Assembly (NCBI RefSeq): GCF_900618535.1
Contig: NZ_UYJA01000002.1
Coordinates: 372,001-436,000, forward strand
Length of the DNA stretch: 64,000 nucleotides
Source of the DNA: Pseudomonas bubulae
GTDB lineage: Bacteria > Pseudomonadota > Gammaproteobacteria > Pseudomonadales > Pseudomonadaceae
Reading direction: 5' to 3'
Both the position numbers and the translations under genes were made by a program. Shown here one piece after another: positions 53,749 to 63,595 of this stretch (positions are counted from its first letter, which is position 1; each line of letters begins with the position of its first letter). A model generated the notes under the pieces. The model did not search any database and was not told the DNA's origin. It was given only the letters and a program-made list of their open reading frames with translations.

Positions 53749-53880
53749 AAGAAGCAGGCAAGACCTTAATCCCCCATTAATCCCCTTGCGCCACTTTTCC
53801 TGCAACGTTCAGATACATCCAGGCCCGGGGTCTGGGTGTAAACTGTGCGGCTTACACATAATCAGGCAAAGGGACGCGGG

Positions 53881-54390
53881 ATGACCAATGACATGTTGCA
53901 ACTGGGCCGGGAGAAACGCTTCCTGGTCCTGCTCGGGGTGATCTGCCTGGCGCTGATCGGCGGCGCGCTGTACATGCAGATCGTGCTCGGCGAGGCACCT
54001 TGCCCGCTGTGTATCCTGCAACGCTATGCACTGCTGCTGATCGCGATCTTTGCCTTTATCGGTGCAGCCATGCCTGGCCGGCGCAGCCTCACCGTGTTTG
54101 AAGTGCTGGTGGTGCTCAGTGCCATCGGTGGTATTGCCGCCGCCGGGCGCCACGTCTATATCCTCGCTCACCCGGCCGTGAGCTGCGGTCTTGATGTGTT
54201 GCAGCCAATCGTCGATGGTCTGCCGTTGGCAGCCGTGTTCCCCCTGGGGTTTCAGGTCGACGGGTTTTGCTCCACCCCATACCCGCCGGTGCTTGGTCTG
54301 TCGCTGGCACAGTGGGCACTGGTGGCCTTTGTAATGACTGCGGTGCTGGTGCCACTGGGCATCTATCGCAACCGGAAACAATCGAGCTGA
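53881..54390 (+). CDS. dsbB: Disulfide bond formation protein DsbB
   Basis: A 169-residue inner membrane protein with four helices that reoxidises DsbA and passes electrons to quinone. The first redox pair is Cys41-Pro-Leu-Cys44 in the first periplasmic loop and the second pair is Cys102 and Cys130. The Arg after the first pair (ILQRYALL) matches the quinone-site residue of the family. The start ATG at 53881 follows AAGGGA; a longer frame from 53845 would add unlikely residues. A terminator-like hairpin follows. Confidence 0.96.
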   Translation: MTNDMLQLGREKRFLVLLGVICLALIGGALYMQIVLGEAPCPLCILQRYALLLIAIFAFIGAAMPGRRSLTVFEVLVVLSAIGGIAAAGRHVYILAHPAVSCGLDVLQPIVDGLPLAAVFPLGFQVDGFCSTPYPPVLGLSLAQWALVAFVMTAVLVPLGIYRNRKQSS

Positions 54391-54416
54391 GCCAGCCACC
54401 AATTTTTGCTTGAGCA

Positions 54417-54453
54417 GCCTCGTGCTTCCTTCGGCAGTGCGGGGCGTTTTTTT
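54417..54453 (+). terminator. Probable terminator of dsbB
   Basis: GCCTCGTGC pairs with GTGCGGGGC (with wobbles) around a loop containing CTTCCTTCGG, followed by seven T residues. The loop sequence belongs to the CTGCCGAAGGAAG repeat family. Confidence 0.6.
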
Positions 54454-55201
54454 GTCCCTGCGCAAATGTAAAGAAGGCGTGATCCTCACGTCGAAAAAGG
54501 CTGTGCGACACTGCGACATATTGTCACGCGCAGGGTGTCGCAGGGCTGGTTTTGGTCTGACCAGTGGTCTTTTAAACGTATGACTTCGTGTAACCCAGCT
54601 GAGGCATTTTGACGCTGGCAAAGGGGTTGAAATCAGGGTTGCGAGACTCAACGCAAATCGGCTGTAGCCCTTTTTATTTGGGCGTTCAGGCGGGGTCAGG
54701 GGGGTGTGTTCATGCGCTAAAAAGGGGCATAAAAGTGCAGGGCTAAAGACGTGCTACAACTCTGTTTCAAGGGGGGGCTTGAACGCTTGGCGTAATAATA
54801 GGCAGGGATTGTTACCGTACCCGATAAGAATTATTTCGGGATGAGACATGGTTTATAGAGAGCTACCTAACTACAATCGCCCGCACTGAACGTCCAGCCT
54901 GCTCATCCCTGAGCCCAAGCGGGAAGTTGAAGGCCGACTGGGTTGTTCAATACAGGCGTCCCATGCGACTCCCAGGTACTGGCAACCCTTCTAAGTTCCG
55001 CACCAAATGGAATTGGTCTGTGACAAGGCCATTGACCACGTATCGAATAAGAAATCACTGCTAACCCGGAATTTTGCCCGTTCGCCTGATGGTGATAGAG
55101 CAGGCTTTCATTCAATTCCGGAAAAGAGCCAACCCTTGGCAGGGCGAAGTGTTGGCGAAAAAAACCAACTGCATTGTGCAAGCTGTTTTAGAGGTCGTGA
55201 G
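54454..55201. other. Gene-free 750-base region upstream of cyoA
   Basis: No reading frame here has a credible ribosome site, and no known RNA family was recognised. A short hairpin, GTTGG / CCAAC around an A-rich loop (55151-55169), lies 33 bases before the cyoA start. No TTGAT-N4-ATCAA site (ANR/FNR type) was found. The region is long for a promoter alone; a long leader or a small RNA is possible. Confidence 0.55.
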
Positions 55202-56140
55202 ATGACTAAAAAAAGGTACCCCAGACTCCTTGGCTTATTGCCACTTTTCGGCACGCTGCTGCTGGGAGGTTGCAACATGACATTGCTCGATCCGGTGGGG
55301 CAGGTCGGGATCGAAGAGCGGAATCTGATCATCACTGCAACACTGCTGATGCTTCTGGTCGTGGTGCCGGTCATCATTATGACCCTCGTCTTCGCGTGGA
55401 AATATCGCGCGTCGAACACCAGCGCTACCTATACACCTAAATGGTCGCACTCCACCAAGATCGAAGTCGTGATCTGGACTGTGCCAATTCTGATCATCAT
55501 CGCCCTGGGCGTGATCACCTACAAGTCGACCCACGCGCTGGACCCTTATCGTCCGCTCGAGTCCGACGTCAAGCCGATTACCATCGAAGTGGTGGCAATG
55601 GACTGGAAGTGGATGTTCATCTATCCGGAACAGGGTATCGCTACCGTCAACAAGATCGTGTTCCCGGCCAACACCCCGGTCAATTTCCGTATCACCTCTG
55701 ACACGGTCATGAACTCGTTCTTCATTCCAGGCCTGGGCGGTCAGATCTACGCCATGGCCGGGATGACGACCAAGCTGCACCTGATTGCCAACCGCAACGC
55801 TGAAATGGAAGGCATCTCTGCCAACTACAGCGGTGCCGGTTTCACGGGCATGAAATTCAAAGCGATCGCGACTACTCAGGCTGATTTCGATGCTTGGGTA
55901 AGTGAAGTCAAAGCATCACCTAAACAGCTTGACCAAGCTGAATACGAAGCCTTGAGCAAGCCAAGTCAGAACAACCCCGTTGAACTGTTCTCCTCGTACA
56001 CACCGAACCTGTTTCAGAAAATCGTCGACAAGTACGAAGGTATGACGCCAGGCAAGCCGGTGAAGCACGAGAAGAAAGAAGTGGCCGGGACCGATGTGGT
56101 GGACATGAGTTCGCATTCAGCTGCCGGGGCAGAGGAGTAA
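55202..56140 (+). CDS. cyoA: Cytochrome bo3 ubiquinol oxidase subunit II
   Basis: A 312-residue lipoprotein with signal lipobox LLGGC (Cys about 24), two membrane helices and a periplasmic cupredoxin-like domain. Unlike cytochrome c oxidase subunit II it lacks the Cys-x3-Cys CuA ligands, which identifies a quinol oxidase. Contacts of the quinol site come from subunit I. The start at 55202 has GAGG seven bases upstream. First gene of cyoABCDE; subunit I begins three bases after the stop. Confidence 0.95.
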   Translation: MTKKRYPRLLGLLPLFGTLLLGGCNMTLLDPVGQVGIEERNLIITATLLMLLVVVPVIIMTLVFAWKYRASNTSATYTPKWSHSTKIEVVIWTVPILIIIALGVITYKSTHALDPYRPLESDVKPITIEVVAMDWKWMFIYPEQGIATVNKIVFPANTPVNFRITSDTVMNSFFIPGLGGQIYAMAGMTTKLHLIANRNAEMEGISANYSGAGFTGMKFKAIATTQADFDAWVSEVKASPKQLDQAEYEALSKPSQNNPVELFSSYTPNLFQKIVDKYEGMTPGKPVKHEKKEVAGTDVVDMSSHSAAGAEE

Positions 56141-56143
56141 ACG

Positions 56144-58168
56144 ATGTTTGGTAAATTAAGTTGGGAAGCGGTCCCGTTCCACGAGCCGATCGTGATGGTG
56201 ACCATCGCCATGATCGCGCTGGGTGGTCTGGCACTGTTTGCAGCAATCACGTATTTCAAGAAGTGGACCTACCTGTGGACCGAATGGCTAACGTCAGTCG
56301 ACCACAAGAAAATCGGCGTGATGTACATCATCGTCGCCATGGTCATGCTGCTGCGCGGCTTTGCCGACGCAATCATGATGCGTACCCAGCTGGCCATGGC
56401 CACCGAGGGTTCGCCTGGCTACCTGCCACCTGAACACTATGACCAGATCTTCACCGCTCACGGTGTGATCATGATCATCTTCATGGCGATGCCATTCTTC
56501 ACCGGCCTGATGAACCTTGCAGTGCCGCTGCAGATCGGCGCCCGTGACGTGGCCTACCCGTTCCTCAACTCCCTGAGCTTCTGGCTGCTGGTGTCCGGCG
56601 TTGTGCTGGTCAACCTGTCGCTGGGCGTCGGCGAGTTCGCCAAGACCGGTTGGGTTGCCTATCCGCCGCTGTCGGGCTTGCAGTACAGTCCGGGCGTGGG
56701 GATGGATTACTACATCTGGGCTCTACAGCTATCGGGGTTAGGTACGACGTTAACCGGGGTTAACTTCCTGGCGACCGTACTGAAGATGCGTGCTCCAGGC
56801 ATGAAACTGATGGACATGCCGATCTTCACCTGGACCTGCACCTGGGCAAACGTCCTGATCGTGGCTTCGTTCCCGATCCTGACCGCTACCCTGGCACTGC
56901 TGACACTTGACCGTTACATGGATTTCCACATTTTCACCAATGAACTTGGTGGCAATCCAATGATGTACGTCAACCTGTTCTGGGCGTGGGGTCACCCTGA
57001 GGTGTACATCCTCATTCTGCCGGCGTTCGGTATCTTCTCCGAAGTTATCTCCACGTTCACCGGCAAGCGTCTGTTCGGTCACCACTCGATGGTCTACGCC
57101 TCCGGCGCGATCTCGGTGCTGGGCTTCATGGTTTGGCTGCACCACTTCTTCACCATGGGTTCGGGTGCCAGCGTCAACGCCTTCTTCGGTCTGGCGACGA
57201 TGCTGATTTCGATCCCGACGGGGGTGAAGCTATTCAACTGGCTGTTCACCATCTACCAGGGCCGTCTGCGCTTCACCAGCCAGGTTCTGTGGACCCTGGG
57301 CTTTATGGTGACCTTCGCCATCGGCGGCATGACTGGCGTACTGCTGGCCATCCCGGGTGCTGACTTCGTACTGCACAACAGCCTGTTCGTTATTGCTCAC
57401 TTCCATAACGTGATCATCGGCGGCGCAGTATTCGGTTACATCGCAGGCTTCAGCTTCTACTTCCCGAAAGCGTTCGGCTTCAAGTTGAACGAAACCTGGG
57501 GCAAGCGCGCGTTCTGGTTCTGGATCGTCGGCTTCTTCATCGCCTTTATGCCGCTCTATGCACTGGGCTTCATGGGCATGACCCGTCGTCTGAACGCCAG
57601 CACCAACCCTGAGTGGGTGCCTTACCTGTACGTAGCCCTGTTCGGCGCAGTACTGATTGCCATGGGTATCGCCAGCCAGCTGATCCAGCTGTATGTCAGC
57701 GTCCGTGACCGCAACAAGCCAGAGAACGCCTGCGAATTCGGCGATCCATGGAATGCTCACACGCTGGAATGGTCGACTTCGTCGCCACCACCGTTCTACA
57801 ACTTTGCTGTACTGCCAAAAGTCGACGGTATCGACCCGTTCACCGAAGCCAAGGAAAACGGCACTGCGTACCAGGTTCCGGCCAAGTACTCGCCTATCCA
57901 CATGCCTAACAACACCGCTACCGGTGTGTACATGGGTGCTTTGCTGACCGTCTTCGGTTTCGCGATGATCTGGCACATCTGGTGGCTGGCCATCGTGGGT
58001 CTGGTAGGTACGGTTGTTGTCTTCGTTGCTCACGCCGCCCGTGACGACCAAGGCTACATGGTGCCGGTCGAGACCATCGAGCGTATCGAGGCCGAGCAGC
58101 ACAAGCGTCTGGTAGCCGCCAAAGCAATTCCGGCTACTCGTGTTGAAACCAAGTTGGAACAGGCTTAA
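56144..58168 (+). CDS. cyoB: Cytochrome bo3 ubiquinol oxidase subunit I
   Basis: A 674-residue heme-copper oxidase of fifteen predicted helices. Heme and CuB ligands are seen in [14 protein letters not shown] (His and the cross-linked Tyr), [11 protein letters not shown] (two CuB His) and [12 protein letters not shown] (heme o3 and b His pair). The first heme b His is in [10 protein letters not shown]. It reduces oxygen to water and pumps protons. Length is close to E. coli CyoB. Confidence 0.98.
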   Translation: MFGKLSWEAVPFHEPIVMVTIAMIALGGLALFAAITYFKKWTYLWTEWLTSVDHKKIGVMYIIVAMVMLLRGFADAIMMRTQLAMATEGSPGYLPPEHYDQIFTAHGVIMIIFMAMPFFTGLMNLAVPLQIGARDVAYPFLNSLSFWLLVSGVVLVNLSLGVGEFAKTGWVAYPPLSGLQYSPGVGMDYYIWALQLSGLGTTLTGVNFLATVLKMRAPGMKLMDMPIFTWTCTWANVLIVASFPILTATLALLTLDRYMDFHIFTNELGGNPMMYVNLFWAWGHPEVYILILPAFGIFSEVISTFTGKRLFGHHSMVYASGAISVLGFMVWLHHFFTMGSGASVNAFFGLATMLISIPTGVKLFNWLFTIYQGRLRFTSQVLWTLGFMVTFAIGGMTGVLLAIPGADFVLHNSLFVIAHFHNVIIGGAVFGYIAGFSFYFPKAFGFKLNETWGKRAFWFWIVGFFIAFMPLYALGFMGMTRRLNASTNPEWVPYLYVALFGAVLIAMGIASQLIQLYVSVRDRNKPENACEFGDPWNAHTLEWSTSSPPPFYNFAVLPKVDGIDPFTEAKENGTAYQVPAKYSPIHMPNNTATGVYMGALLTVFGFAMIWHIWWLAIVGLVGTVVVFVAHAARDDQGYMVPVETIERIEAEQHKRLVAAKAIPATRVETKLEQA

Positions 58169-58171
58169 ACC

Positions 58172-58795
58172 ATGTCGAACTTAGCGACCACTGCTGGACA
58201 CGCTCATGGTCACGACCATGAGCATGAGGAACACCACGACGCGGGCGAGACAACCATTTTTGGTTTCTGGCTCTACCTGATGACCGACTGCATCTTGTTT
58301 GCATCGATCTTCGCGGTATACGCGGTATTGGTAAACAACGTTGCAGGTGGCCCGTCGGGCCACGACATCTTCGAACTGCCGTACGTACTGGGTGAAACTG
58401 CCCTGCTGCTGTTCAGTTCGATCACCTACGGCTTCGCCATGCTGGCGTTGTTCAAGGGCAAGAAACAGCAGGTGCTGTTCTGGCTGGCCATGACCTTCCT
58501 GCTCGGTGCAGGCTTCATCGCCATGGAAATCAACGAGTTCCACCTGTTGATCTCCGAGGGCTACGGCCCTAGCCGTTCGGGCTTCCTGTCTGGCTTCTTC
58601 ACCCTGGTCGGTACCCACGGTCTGCACGTGACCAGCGGTCTGATCTGGATGGCGATCATGATGTACCAGGTGCAGAAAAACGGCCTGACCTCGACCAACA
58701 AGACCCGCCTGAGCTGCCTGAGCCTGTTCTGGCACTTCCTGGACGTGGTGTGGATCTGCGTATTCACCGTTGTTTACCTGATGGGGACTTTGTAA
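58172..58795 (+). CDS. cyoC: Cytochrome bo3 ubiquinol oxidase subunit III
   Basis: A 207-residue protein with five predicted membrane helices and an N-terminal His-rich tail ([17 protein letters not shown]). Family segments are [20 protein letters not shown] and [19 protein letters not shown]. It supports the stability of the oxidase. The stop shares one base with the cyoD start. Confidence 0.97.
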   Translation: MSNLATTAGHAHGHDHEHEEHHDAGETTIFGFWLYLMTDCILFASIFAVYAVLVNNVAGGPSGHDIFELPYVLGETALLLFSSITYGFAMLALFKGKKQQVLFWLAMTFLLGAGFIAMEINEFHLLISEGYGPSRSGFLSGFFTLVGTHGLHVTSGLIWMAIMMYQVQKNGLTSTNKTRLSCLSLFWHFLDVVWICVFTVVYLMGTL

Positions 58796-59121
58796 TGGCT
58801 AACGCACATTCCGACGGCGCCAACCACGGCAGCGTGAAGTCCTACGCGATCGGCTTCATCCTGTCGGTGATCCTGACCGTTATTCCGTTCGGGCTGGTGA
58901 TGTACCCATCGCTGCCCAAATTCACCACCCTGGCGATCGTACTGTTGTTCGCCGTGGTGCAAGTGGTTGTTCACCTGGTGTACTTCCTGCACCTGGACCG
59001 TTCGCCTGCACAACGCAACAACGTCACCGCGCTGGTATTTGCTGCGCTGGTAATTGTGCTGCTGGTGGGCTTGTCCCTGTGGATCATGTTCAGCATCCAC
59101 ACTGAAATGATGGCGAAGTGA
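58795..59121 (+). CDS. cyoD: Cytochrome bo3 ubiquinol oxidase subunit IV
   Basis: A 108-residue protein with three predicted helices (SYAIGFILSVILTVIPFGLV; LAIVLLFAVVQVVVHLVYFL; ALVFAALVIVLLVGLSLWIM), the layout of CyoD. It assists assembly of the metal centres. The ATG at 58795 overlaps the cyoC stop by one base; a longer frame from 58750 is not supported. Confidence 0.96.
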   Translation: MANAHSDGANHGSVKSYAIGFILSVILTVIPFGLVMYPSLPKFTTLAIVLLFAVVQVVVHLVYFLHLDRSPAQRNNVTALVFAALVIVLLVGLSLWIMFSIHTEMMAK

Positions 59122-59132
59122 GGTAAGACCCG

Positions 59133-60020
59133 ATGTCCTTCAAGCACTTTATCCAAATCACCAAACCGGGGATCATTTTCGGTAACGTGCTTTCTGTGGC
59201 AGGCGGGTTCTTCCTGGCCTCGAAGGGGCATTTCGATCTTGCCCTGTTCCTGGCTGCGGTAATCGGCACCTCCCTGGTGGTAGCGTCCGGTTGTGTGTTC
59301 AACAACTGCATCGACCGCGACATTGACATCAAGATGGACCGCACCAAGAACCGCGTACTGGTTCAAGGCCTGATCTCCCTCAAGGTGGCGCTGGTTTACG
59401 CCACCCTGCTGGGGGGCGCCGGCCTGTACCTGTTGTATCGCGTAGCCAACCCGCTGGCGGCTCTGTTCGCCGCGATCGGTTTCGTGATCTACGTCGGTCT
59501 GTACAGCCTGTACTTCAAGCGCAAGTCGGTTCACGGCACGCTTATCGGCAGTCTGTCGGGTGCAATGCCTCCGGTCATCGGCTATGTAGCTGTGAGCAAC
59601 AGCTTCGACATGGCTGCAATGACCTTGCTGGTGATGTTCAGCCTGTGGCAGATGCCGCATTCCTACGCCATCGCGATCTTCCGCTTCAACGATTACCTGG
59701 CTGCATCGATTCCGGTGTTGCCAGTGAAGCGCGGGATCAAGGTTGCCAAGAAGCACATCCTGCTCTACATCCTCGCGTTTCTGATCGCGACCCTGATGCT
59801 CACCCTCGGCGGTTACGCCGGCATGAGCTACATGGCCGTGGCTGCTGCGATGGGCATGTACTGGCTGTACATGGCGTGGACGGGCTACAAGGCCGTCGAC
59901 GACAAGGTCTGGGCACGCAAGCTGTTCGTGTTCTCGATCTTCACCATCACCGCGCTGAGCGTCATGATGTCCCTGGATTTCAAAGCGCCTGCCGAGTTGT
60001 TACTGACTTACGCGCACTGA
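59133..60020 (+). CDS. cyoE: Protoheme IX farnesyltransferase (heme O synthase)
   Basis: A 295-residue UbiA-family membrane prenyltransferase that farnesylates heme b to heme O for the oxidase. The prenyl diphosphate Asp-rich motif is [17 protein letters not shown] (about 60-76); a second, weaker one lies in [20 protein letters not shown]. Nine predicted helices. Last gene of the cyo operon; eleven bases after cyoD and before a strong terminator. Confidence 0.97.
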   Translation: MSFKHFIQITKPGIIFGNVLSVAGGFFLASKGHFDLALFLAAVIGTSLVVASGCVFNNCIDRDIDIKMDRTKNRVLVQGLISLKVALVYATLLGGAGLYLLYRVANPLAALFAAIGFVIYVGLYSLYFKRKSVHGTLIGSLSGAMPPVIGYVAVSNSFDMAAMTLLVMFSLWQMPHSYAIAIFRFNDYLAASIPVLPVKRGIKVAKKHILLYILAFLIATLMLTLGGYAGMSYMAVAAAMGMYWLYMAWTGYKAVDDKVWARKLFVFSIFTITALSVMMSLDFKAPAELLLTYAH

Positions 60021-60035
60021 TCTGTCCAGAGTGAA

Positions 60036-60069
60036 AAACCCCGCCTTCGTAAGAAGAGCGGGGTTTTTT
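60036..60069 (+). terminator. Terminator of cyoABCDE
   Basis: AAAACCCCGC / GCGGGGTTTT stem with a loop of about thirteen bases, followed by further T residues. Confidence 0.9.
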
Positions 60070-60269
60070 TATGCGGAAATTCACGTGTGCAAATTGGCTC
60101 AGGGGGGGGCTACACACCGGAAATGTTTGGTGGTTGGTTTGTTTTTTTGCTGTTTTCCTACTGATTGAAAAGTCTAGGCCTACATTATTTGTTTTTTTCT
60201 GATGCTCAAATACAACGGCTAAATTGAGTTTGTAAATTTGTTCAAAAACTAAATGATCAGGTGCCTATA

Positions 60270-61007
60270 ATGCTTTCAGCTAGTTTTAAAAAAACTATTG
60301 CAGTACTTGCTCTCGGGTGTGCGTCTGTGGGGGCCGTATCTTCTGTTCAAGCCGGGAATAAAATGTCCCAGGAACAGCTTCAGAAACTGTTAACCCAGGA
60401 ATACATTAAAAAAGCTGAGGAGCGAGCGCGTCTTCAAAAACAAGCCCAACTCAGAAATGAAGAGGCACGAAAAAAAGCGGCCGCCGTACATGCAAAAAAT
60501 GATGCCATCGGCGAACAAATCCGAAAGCGAGTGGCCGCAGATAAAGCACAAAAAGCAGCAGATAAGGCCGCAAAATTAGCAGCACGCAGAGCCGAAACGC
60601 TAAAGAGTGCAAAACAAAGCCATGCAGCCAGAAAAGCATCGCAGGTGCCTGTAGGGCCAGCGGTACAGAGCGCATTGGCATTGAGTTGCAGTGCGTCGGG
60701 TGTGACTGCGCAAATTGAAGGCGTAAGCTCTATTACTCCGCTTGTTAGCGGGAAGCATACCGTTGTGCAGGTTACAAAATACAAAATCACCCCTGTGGAC
60801 CGTTCACGTTTTTATGGGAGCGTCTCCGCATCATTTTTTATTACCGGCGAGCAGCTTACTGGGGCGAAGATTTTTAAGATGAGTGATAGCTGGACCCCAG
60901 CCAATATTGTACTGCGTACCTATGCACCAGCACCTGAGTTTAGTGTCAACTTATCAGCGAATGGTAAAGTGCAAAAATTTTCCTGCGTTCTGCGTAAGAA
61001 ATTCTAA
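60270..61007 (+). CDS. Secreted Lys/Ala-rich protein of unknown function
   Basis: A 245-residue protein. A signal peptide (FKKTIAVLALGCASVGAVSS, cut after VQA) is followed by about 95 residues rich in Lys, Ala, Glu and Arg with long helical/coiled-coil character, then a C-terminal domain of about 110 residues with only two Cys (SCSASG and FSCVLRKK), which may form one disulfide. No catalytic motif is seen. The start at 60270 has AGG eight bases upstream. Its codon and base use is clearly richer in A+T than the cyo genes. It precedes the exporter genes by about 700 bases on the same strand. I do not recognise the family. Confidence 0.75.
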   Translation: MLSASFKKTIAVLALGCASVGAVSSVQAGNKMSQEQLQKLLTQEYIKKAEERARLQKQAQLRNEEARKKAAAVHAKNDAIGEQIRKRVAADKAQKAADKAAKLAARRAETLKSAKQSHAARKASQVPVGPAVQSALALSCSASGVTAQIEGVSSITPLVSGKHTVVQVTKYKITPVDRSRFYGSVSASFFITGEQLTGAKIFKMSDSWTPANIVLRTYAPAPEFSVNLSANGKVQKFSCVLRKKF

Positions 61008-61703
61008 GGTTACCAGCGTATAAAATCCGCGGAGGCGTACATAGAGATGCCAGGGTGGTGTTTTGAGCGTGGTTGCACTGCGTGGGGCTGCAGTATTTAA
61101 AAAAATAATGAAATACTAGGTCGGCCTTTTTATTCTTTGATTTGTTTGTTCGACTGTTGCGGCGATTGGAACTCAGTTTTAGTTCTGGCTGTTGTTCGGG
61201 TTGAGTCAGGAAGACAGTCCGCCCTGATATGGGCTTTCGCTCGATTGTCAGGGAAAAAACGTCATGCTTTTCGGCGCCTGAACACTGAGCTCTGATAATG
61301 CGGTACGACCCTTGTGAGTATATAGATGCGATGGCTCGAAAGCTGGCAGCCGAGCTGTTTCTGGTCACTCTGAACCGGCTCGCTTAAAGTTAGCATAAGC
61401 GGGTACAAGTTCTATATGTTCTGGGGGCGTATTTTATTGAGCTGGTCGCGTGGTCTTTACCTACATATTGTGAGGCGAGCCCCTACATTTTCTAGTGTCG
61501 GCCAGTGATTAAATGTGTTTGCTGGTTAGGCGGTTTTAATTGTAGTGGGCTCAAAGTTTTAAAATTCAGAGATTTTCTATGCCTTCATTTTTATGTGAGC
61601 AGCCAACTGTTCTTTGTTCTTCTGGTCGTTTGTCAGTCCCAGCTATTTATGTTTGTGCATGGGTCGAATACAGGTCTGACGGGCAGGGGGGGGCGGTGTT
61701 GTC
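61008..61703. other. Gene-free A+T-rich stretch before the exporter genes
   Basis: Reading frames in this region (for example 61505-61792 on plus, 60946-61368 on minus) lack ribosome sites and overlap better genes, so no gene is called. No strong hairpin is visible. It probably holds the promoter of the ABC genes. Confidence 0.5.
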
Positions 61704-62396
61704 ATGAGCAGCCCGGCATGCATTTCAATGAAGGGGGTCAGCAAGAGTTATGCGTGCCAAGGGGGAGGGAGCCCGGTCATAAGCCACGTTGATTTTCATA
61801 TCGCGGTCGCAGACTCCTGCGCCATTATTGGTCCGTCCGGATCCGGTAAAAGTACATTGTTGAATATAATCGGCCTGCTGGACTTTGCCGACGCGGGTGA
61901 GTACCTGTTTATGGGACGCCCTGTCACAAAAAAACAGAGTGACGAGTTGGCAGCCCTGAGAAAGAAGAACATCGGATTTGTCTTTCAGAATTTCAATTTG
62001 ATCCCCCGTTTAAATGTTGTCGAAAATGTAGCCTTGCCGCTTCGCTATCACGGGGTTGACCGCGGGCAATCTCTGGAACGGGCGATGCTGATGTTGCAAC
62101 GGGTCGGGATGGCTCATCGCGCAGGCTACAAGCCTGCCGATCTGTCGGGAGGGCAAAAGCAACGCGTCGCTATTGCCCGGGCTCTGGTGGGGCAGCCATC
62201 CCTGATACTGGCTGACGAGCCGACCGGCAGCCTGGATGGCCAGACGGCCAGTGAAATTCTCGAGCTGTTGCTGTCGATCCAGAAAGAACAAGGCGTCACA
62301 TTATTGATTGTTACCCACGACCCACTGGTTGCAGGCCTTATGCGCAGGCAAGTCCGTGTATGTAACGGGCGGGTTGAGGAGGCGGGCAAGTGCTAG
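61704..62396 (+). CDS. ABC transporter ATP-binding protein, MacB/LolD-like
   Basis: A 230-residue ATPase with Walker A GPSGSGKST (about 44-52), Q-loop GFVFQNFNL, signature LSGGQKQRVAIARAL (about 143), Walker B LILADEPTGSLD and H-loop TLLIVTHD. Sequence around the signature is of the MacB/LolD (type VII ABC) group. It would couple ATP use to a mechanotransmission permease rather than to classic import. The start at 61704 (MSSPACISMKG) is likely, though 61728 is an alternative. It overlaps the permease by seven bases. Confidence 0.92.
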   Translation: MSSPACISMKGVSKSYACQGGGSPVISHVDFHIAVADSCAIIGPSGSGKSTLLNIIGLLDFADAGEYLFMGRPVTKKQSDELAALRKKNIGFVFQNFNLIPRLNVVENVALPLRYHGVDRGQSLERAMLMLQRVGMAHRAGYKPADLSGGQKQRVAIARALVGQPSLILADEPTGSLDGQTASEILELLLSIQKEQGVTLLIVTHDPLVAGLMRRQVRVCNGRVEEAGKC

Positions 62397-63595
62397 CCCT
62401 GATGACTTTCCTGCCTCCATCACTGCTGCAAGTGGGCGCAGATGCAGCAGACAGTTTTCGCACGCTGGGCAAGCGCTCGATTCTCGCCTTGTTAGGCATC
62501 GTGATAGGTAGCGCCTCGATTATCGCAGTCATCAATATCGGGCATAACGCACGGCAGGAGGTCGCAAGTGTCTTCCACAACATGGGCGTCGATACATTTG
62601 CGGTGAGTTTCTCTGTCAAGCAAGGGCGGCAAGCGTCACCTCTCTCTATCGAGGCTGCAACATTCAGGAAGTTGGTCCTGGAAGGTCTGTTGATCGCTCC
62701 TGCAGCGATAGTGCCTGCCCAGGCCGGATTTAACCACCGGACTATCAATATCCGCCTGGTAGGAACCGAGCCTTCCCTGTTAGACGTGATGAAACTGTCG
62801 TTAGCGTATGGGCGGTTTTTGCATCCCTTTGATCAGGACGAAAATGTGGTTGTGCTTGGTCACGATATCGCAACCTCACTGAGCAGCGATGGAACTCTGA
62901 TCAAGACCGGTGACTGGCTCAAAATCAATAACTACCTGTTTAGGGTTATCGGTGTATTGCAATCTCGAACGCACTCACTGATCAGTCCGGTCTCCGCCGA
63001 TCTTTCAGTTTTTGTACCGTTGCAGGCCATGAATCGTGTGGCAAGCGAGGCCAGAATAGATGATTTGGTTGCGCGTATCCCCCTTCACAAAAAAAGTGAA
63101 AACGTAGCCTCGACCTTCGGTGAAATGCTGACCCGTACTTTCAAGTCCCGAGACATTGAGGTGGTTACACCTGTGCAAATGATCGAGGGGATGAATAGCC
63201 AGAATCGCACTTTCCATTACCTCTTGATGGCCTTGGGGGTCATCACGCTGGTAGGCGGCGGAGTGGCGGTGATGAACGTTATGTATATGAACGTTTCTGA
63301 GCGCCGTAGTGAAATAGGTTTACGTATGGCAATGGGTGCCCGCCGTCAGGACATTCGCAATTTGTTTCTGATCGAAGCCGCTGCGCTTAGCGTTTTAGGG
63401 GCTGTGTTGGGCGCTGGGCTGGGCATGGCACTGGCTTACATTTATGCCCAAGTATCGGGTTGGGCGTTCGCCATGGCATTCAGCGCCATCCCCTTGGGCG
63501 TCACAAGCACGGTTTTGGTCGGCGTGTTCTTTGGTTTGAAACCTGCCATTACGGCTTCTCGCCTGACTCCGGTGGAGGCCCTGCGTGATTATTAA
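62390..63595 (+). CDS. ABC transporter permease, MacB/FtsX family
   Basis: A 401-residue permease. One helix near residues 28-48, a periplasmic domain of about 225 residues (MacB_PCD type), then three C-terminal helices, the fold of MacB without its ATPase. The segment VMNVMYMNVSERRSEIGLRMAMGARRQDI is the diagnostic MacB coupling region, and the end reads RLTPVEALRDY. The start is GTG at 62390, with GGAGG seven bases upstream. Such permeases do not move substrate through the inner membrane but drive release of periplasmic substrates through an adaptor and an outer membrane channel. Confidence 0.92.
   Translation: MLALMTFLPPSLLQVGADAADSFRTLGKRSILALLGIVIGSASIIAVINIGHNARQEVASVFHNMGVDTFAVSFSVKQGRQASPLSIEAATFRKLVLEGLLIAPAAIVPAQAGFNHRTINIRLVGTEPSLLDVMKLSLAYGRFLHPFDQDENVVVLGHDIATSLSSDGTLIKTGDWLKINNYLFRVIGVLQSRTHSLISPVSADLSVFVPLQAMNRVASEARIDDLVARIPLHKKSENVASTFGEMLTRTFKSRDIEVVTPVQMIEGMNSQNRTFHYLLMALGVITLVGGGVAVMNVMYMNVSERRSEIGLRMAMGARRQDIRNLFLIEAAALSVLGAVLGAGLGMALAYIYAQVSGWAFAMAFSAIPLGVTSTVLVGVFFGLKPAITASRLTPVEALRDY

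Noticed and set aside
54454..55201. Searched for an ANR/FNR box (TTGAT-N4-ATCAA) before cyoA
   Set aside because: No match good enough was seen, so no oxygen-control site is claimed.
60946..61368. A 140-residue minus-strand frame behind the secreted protein
   Set aside because: GTG start without a ribosome site; overlaps the end of a better gene; no recognisable features.
61505..61792. A 95-residue frame before the ABC ATPase gene
   Set aside because: It overlaps the ATPase start in another frame, has no ribosome site and its low-complexity composition resembles noncoding A+T-rich DNA.
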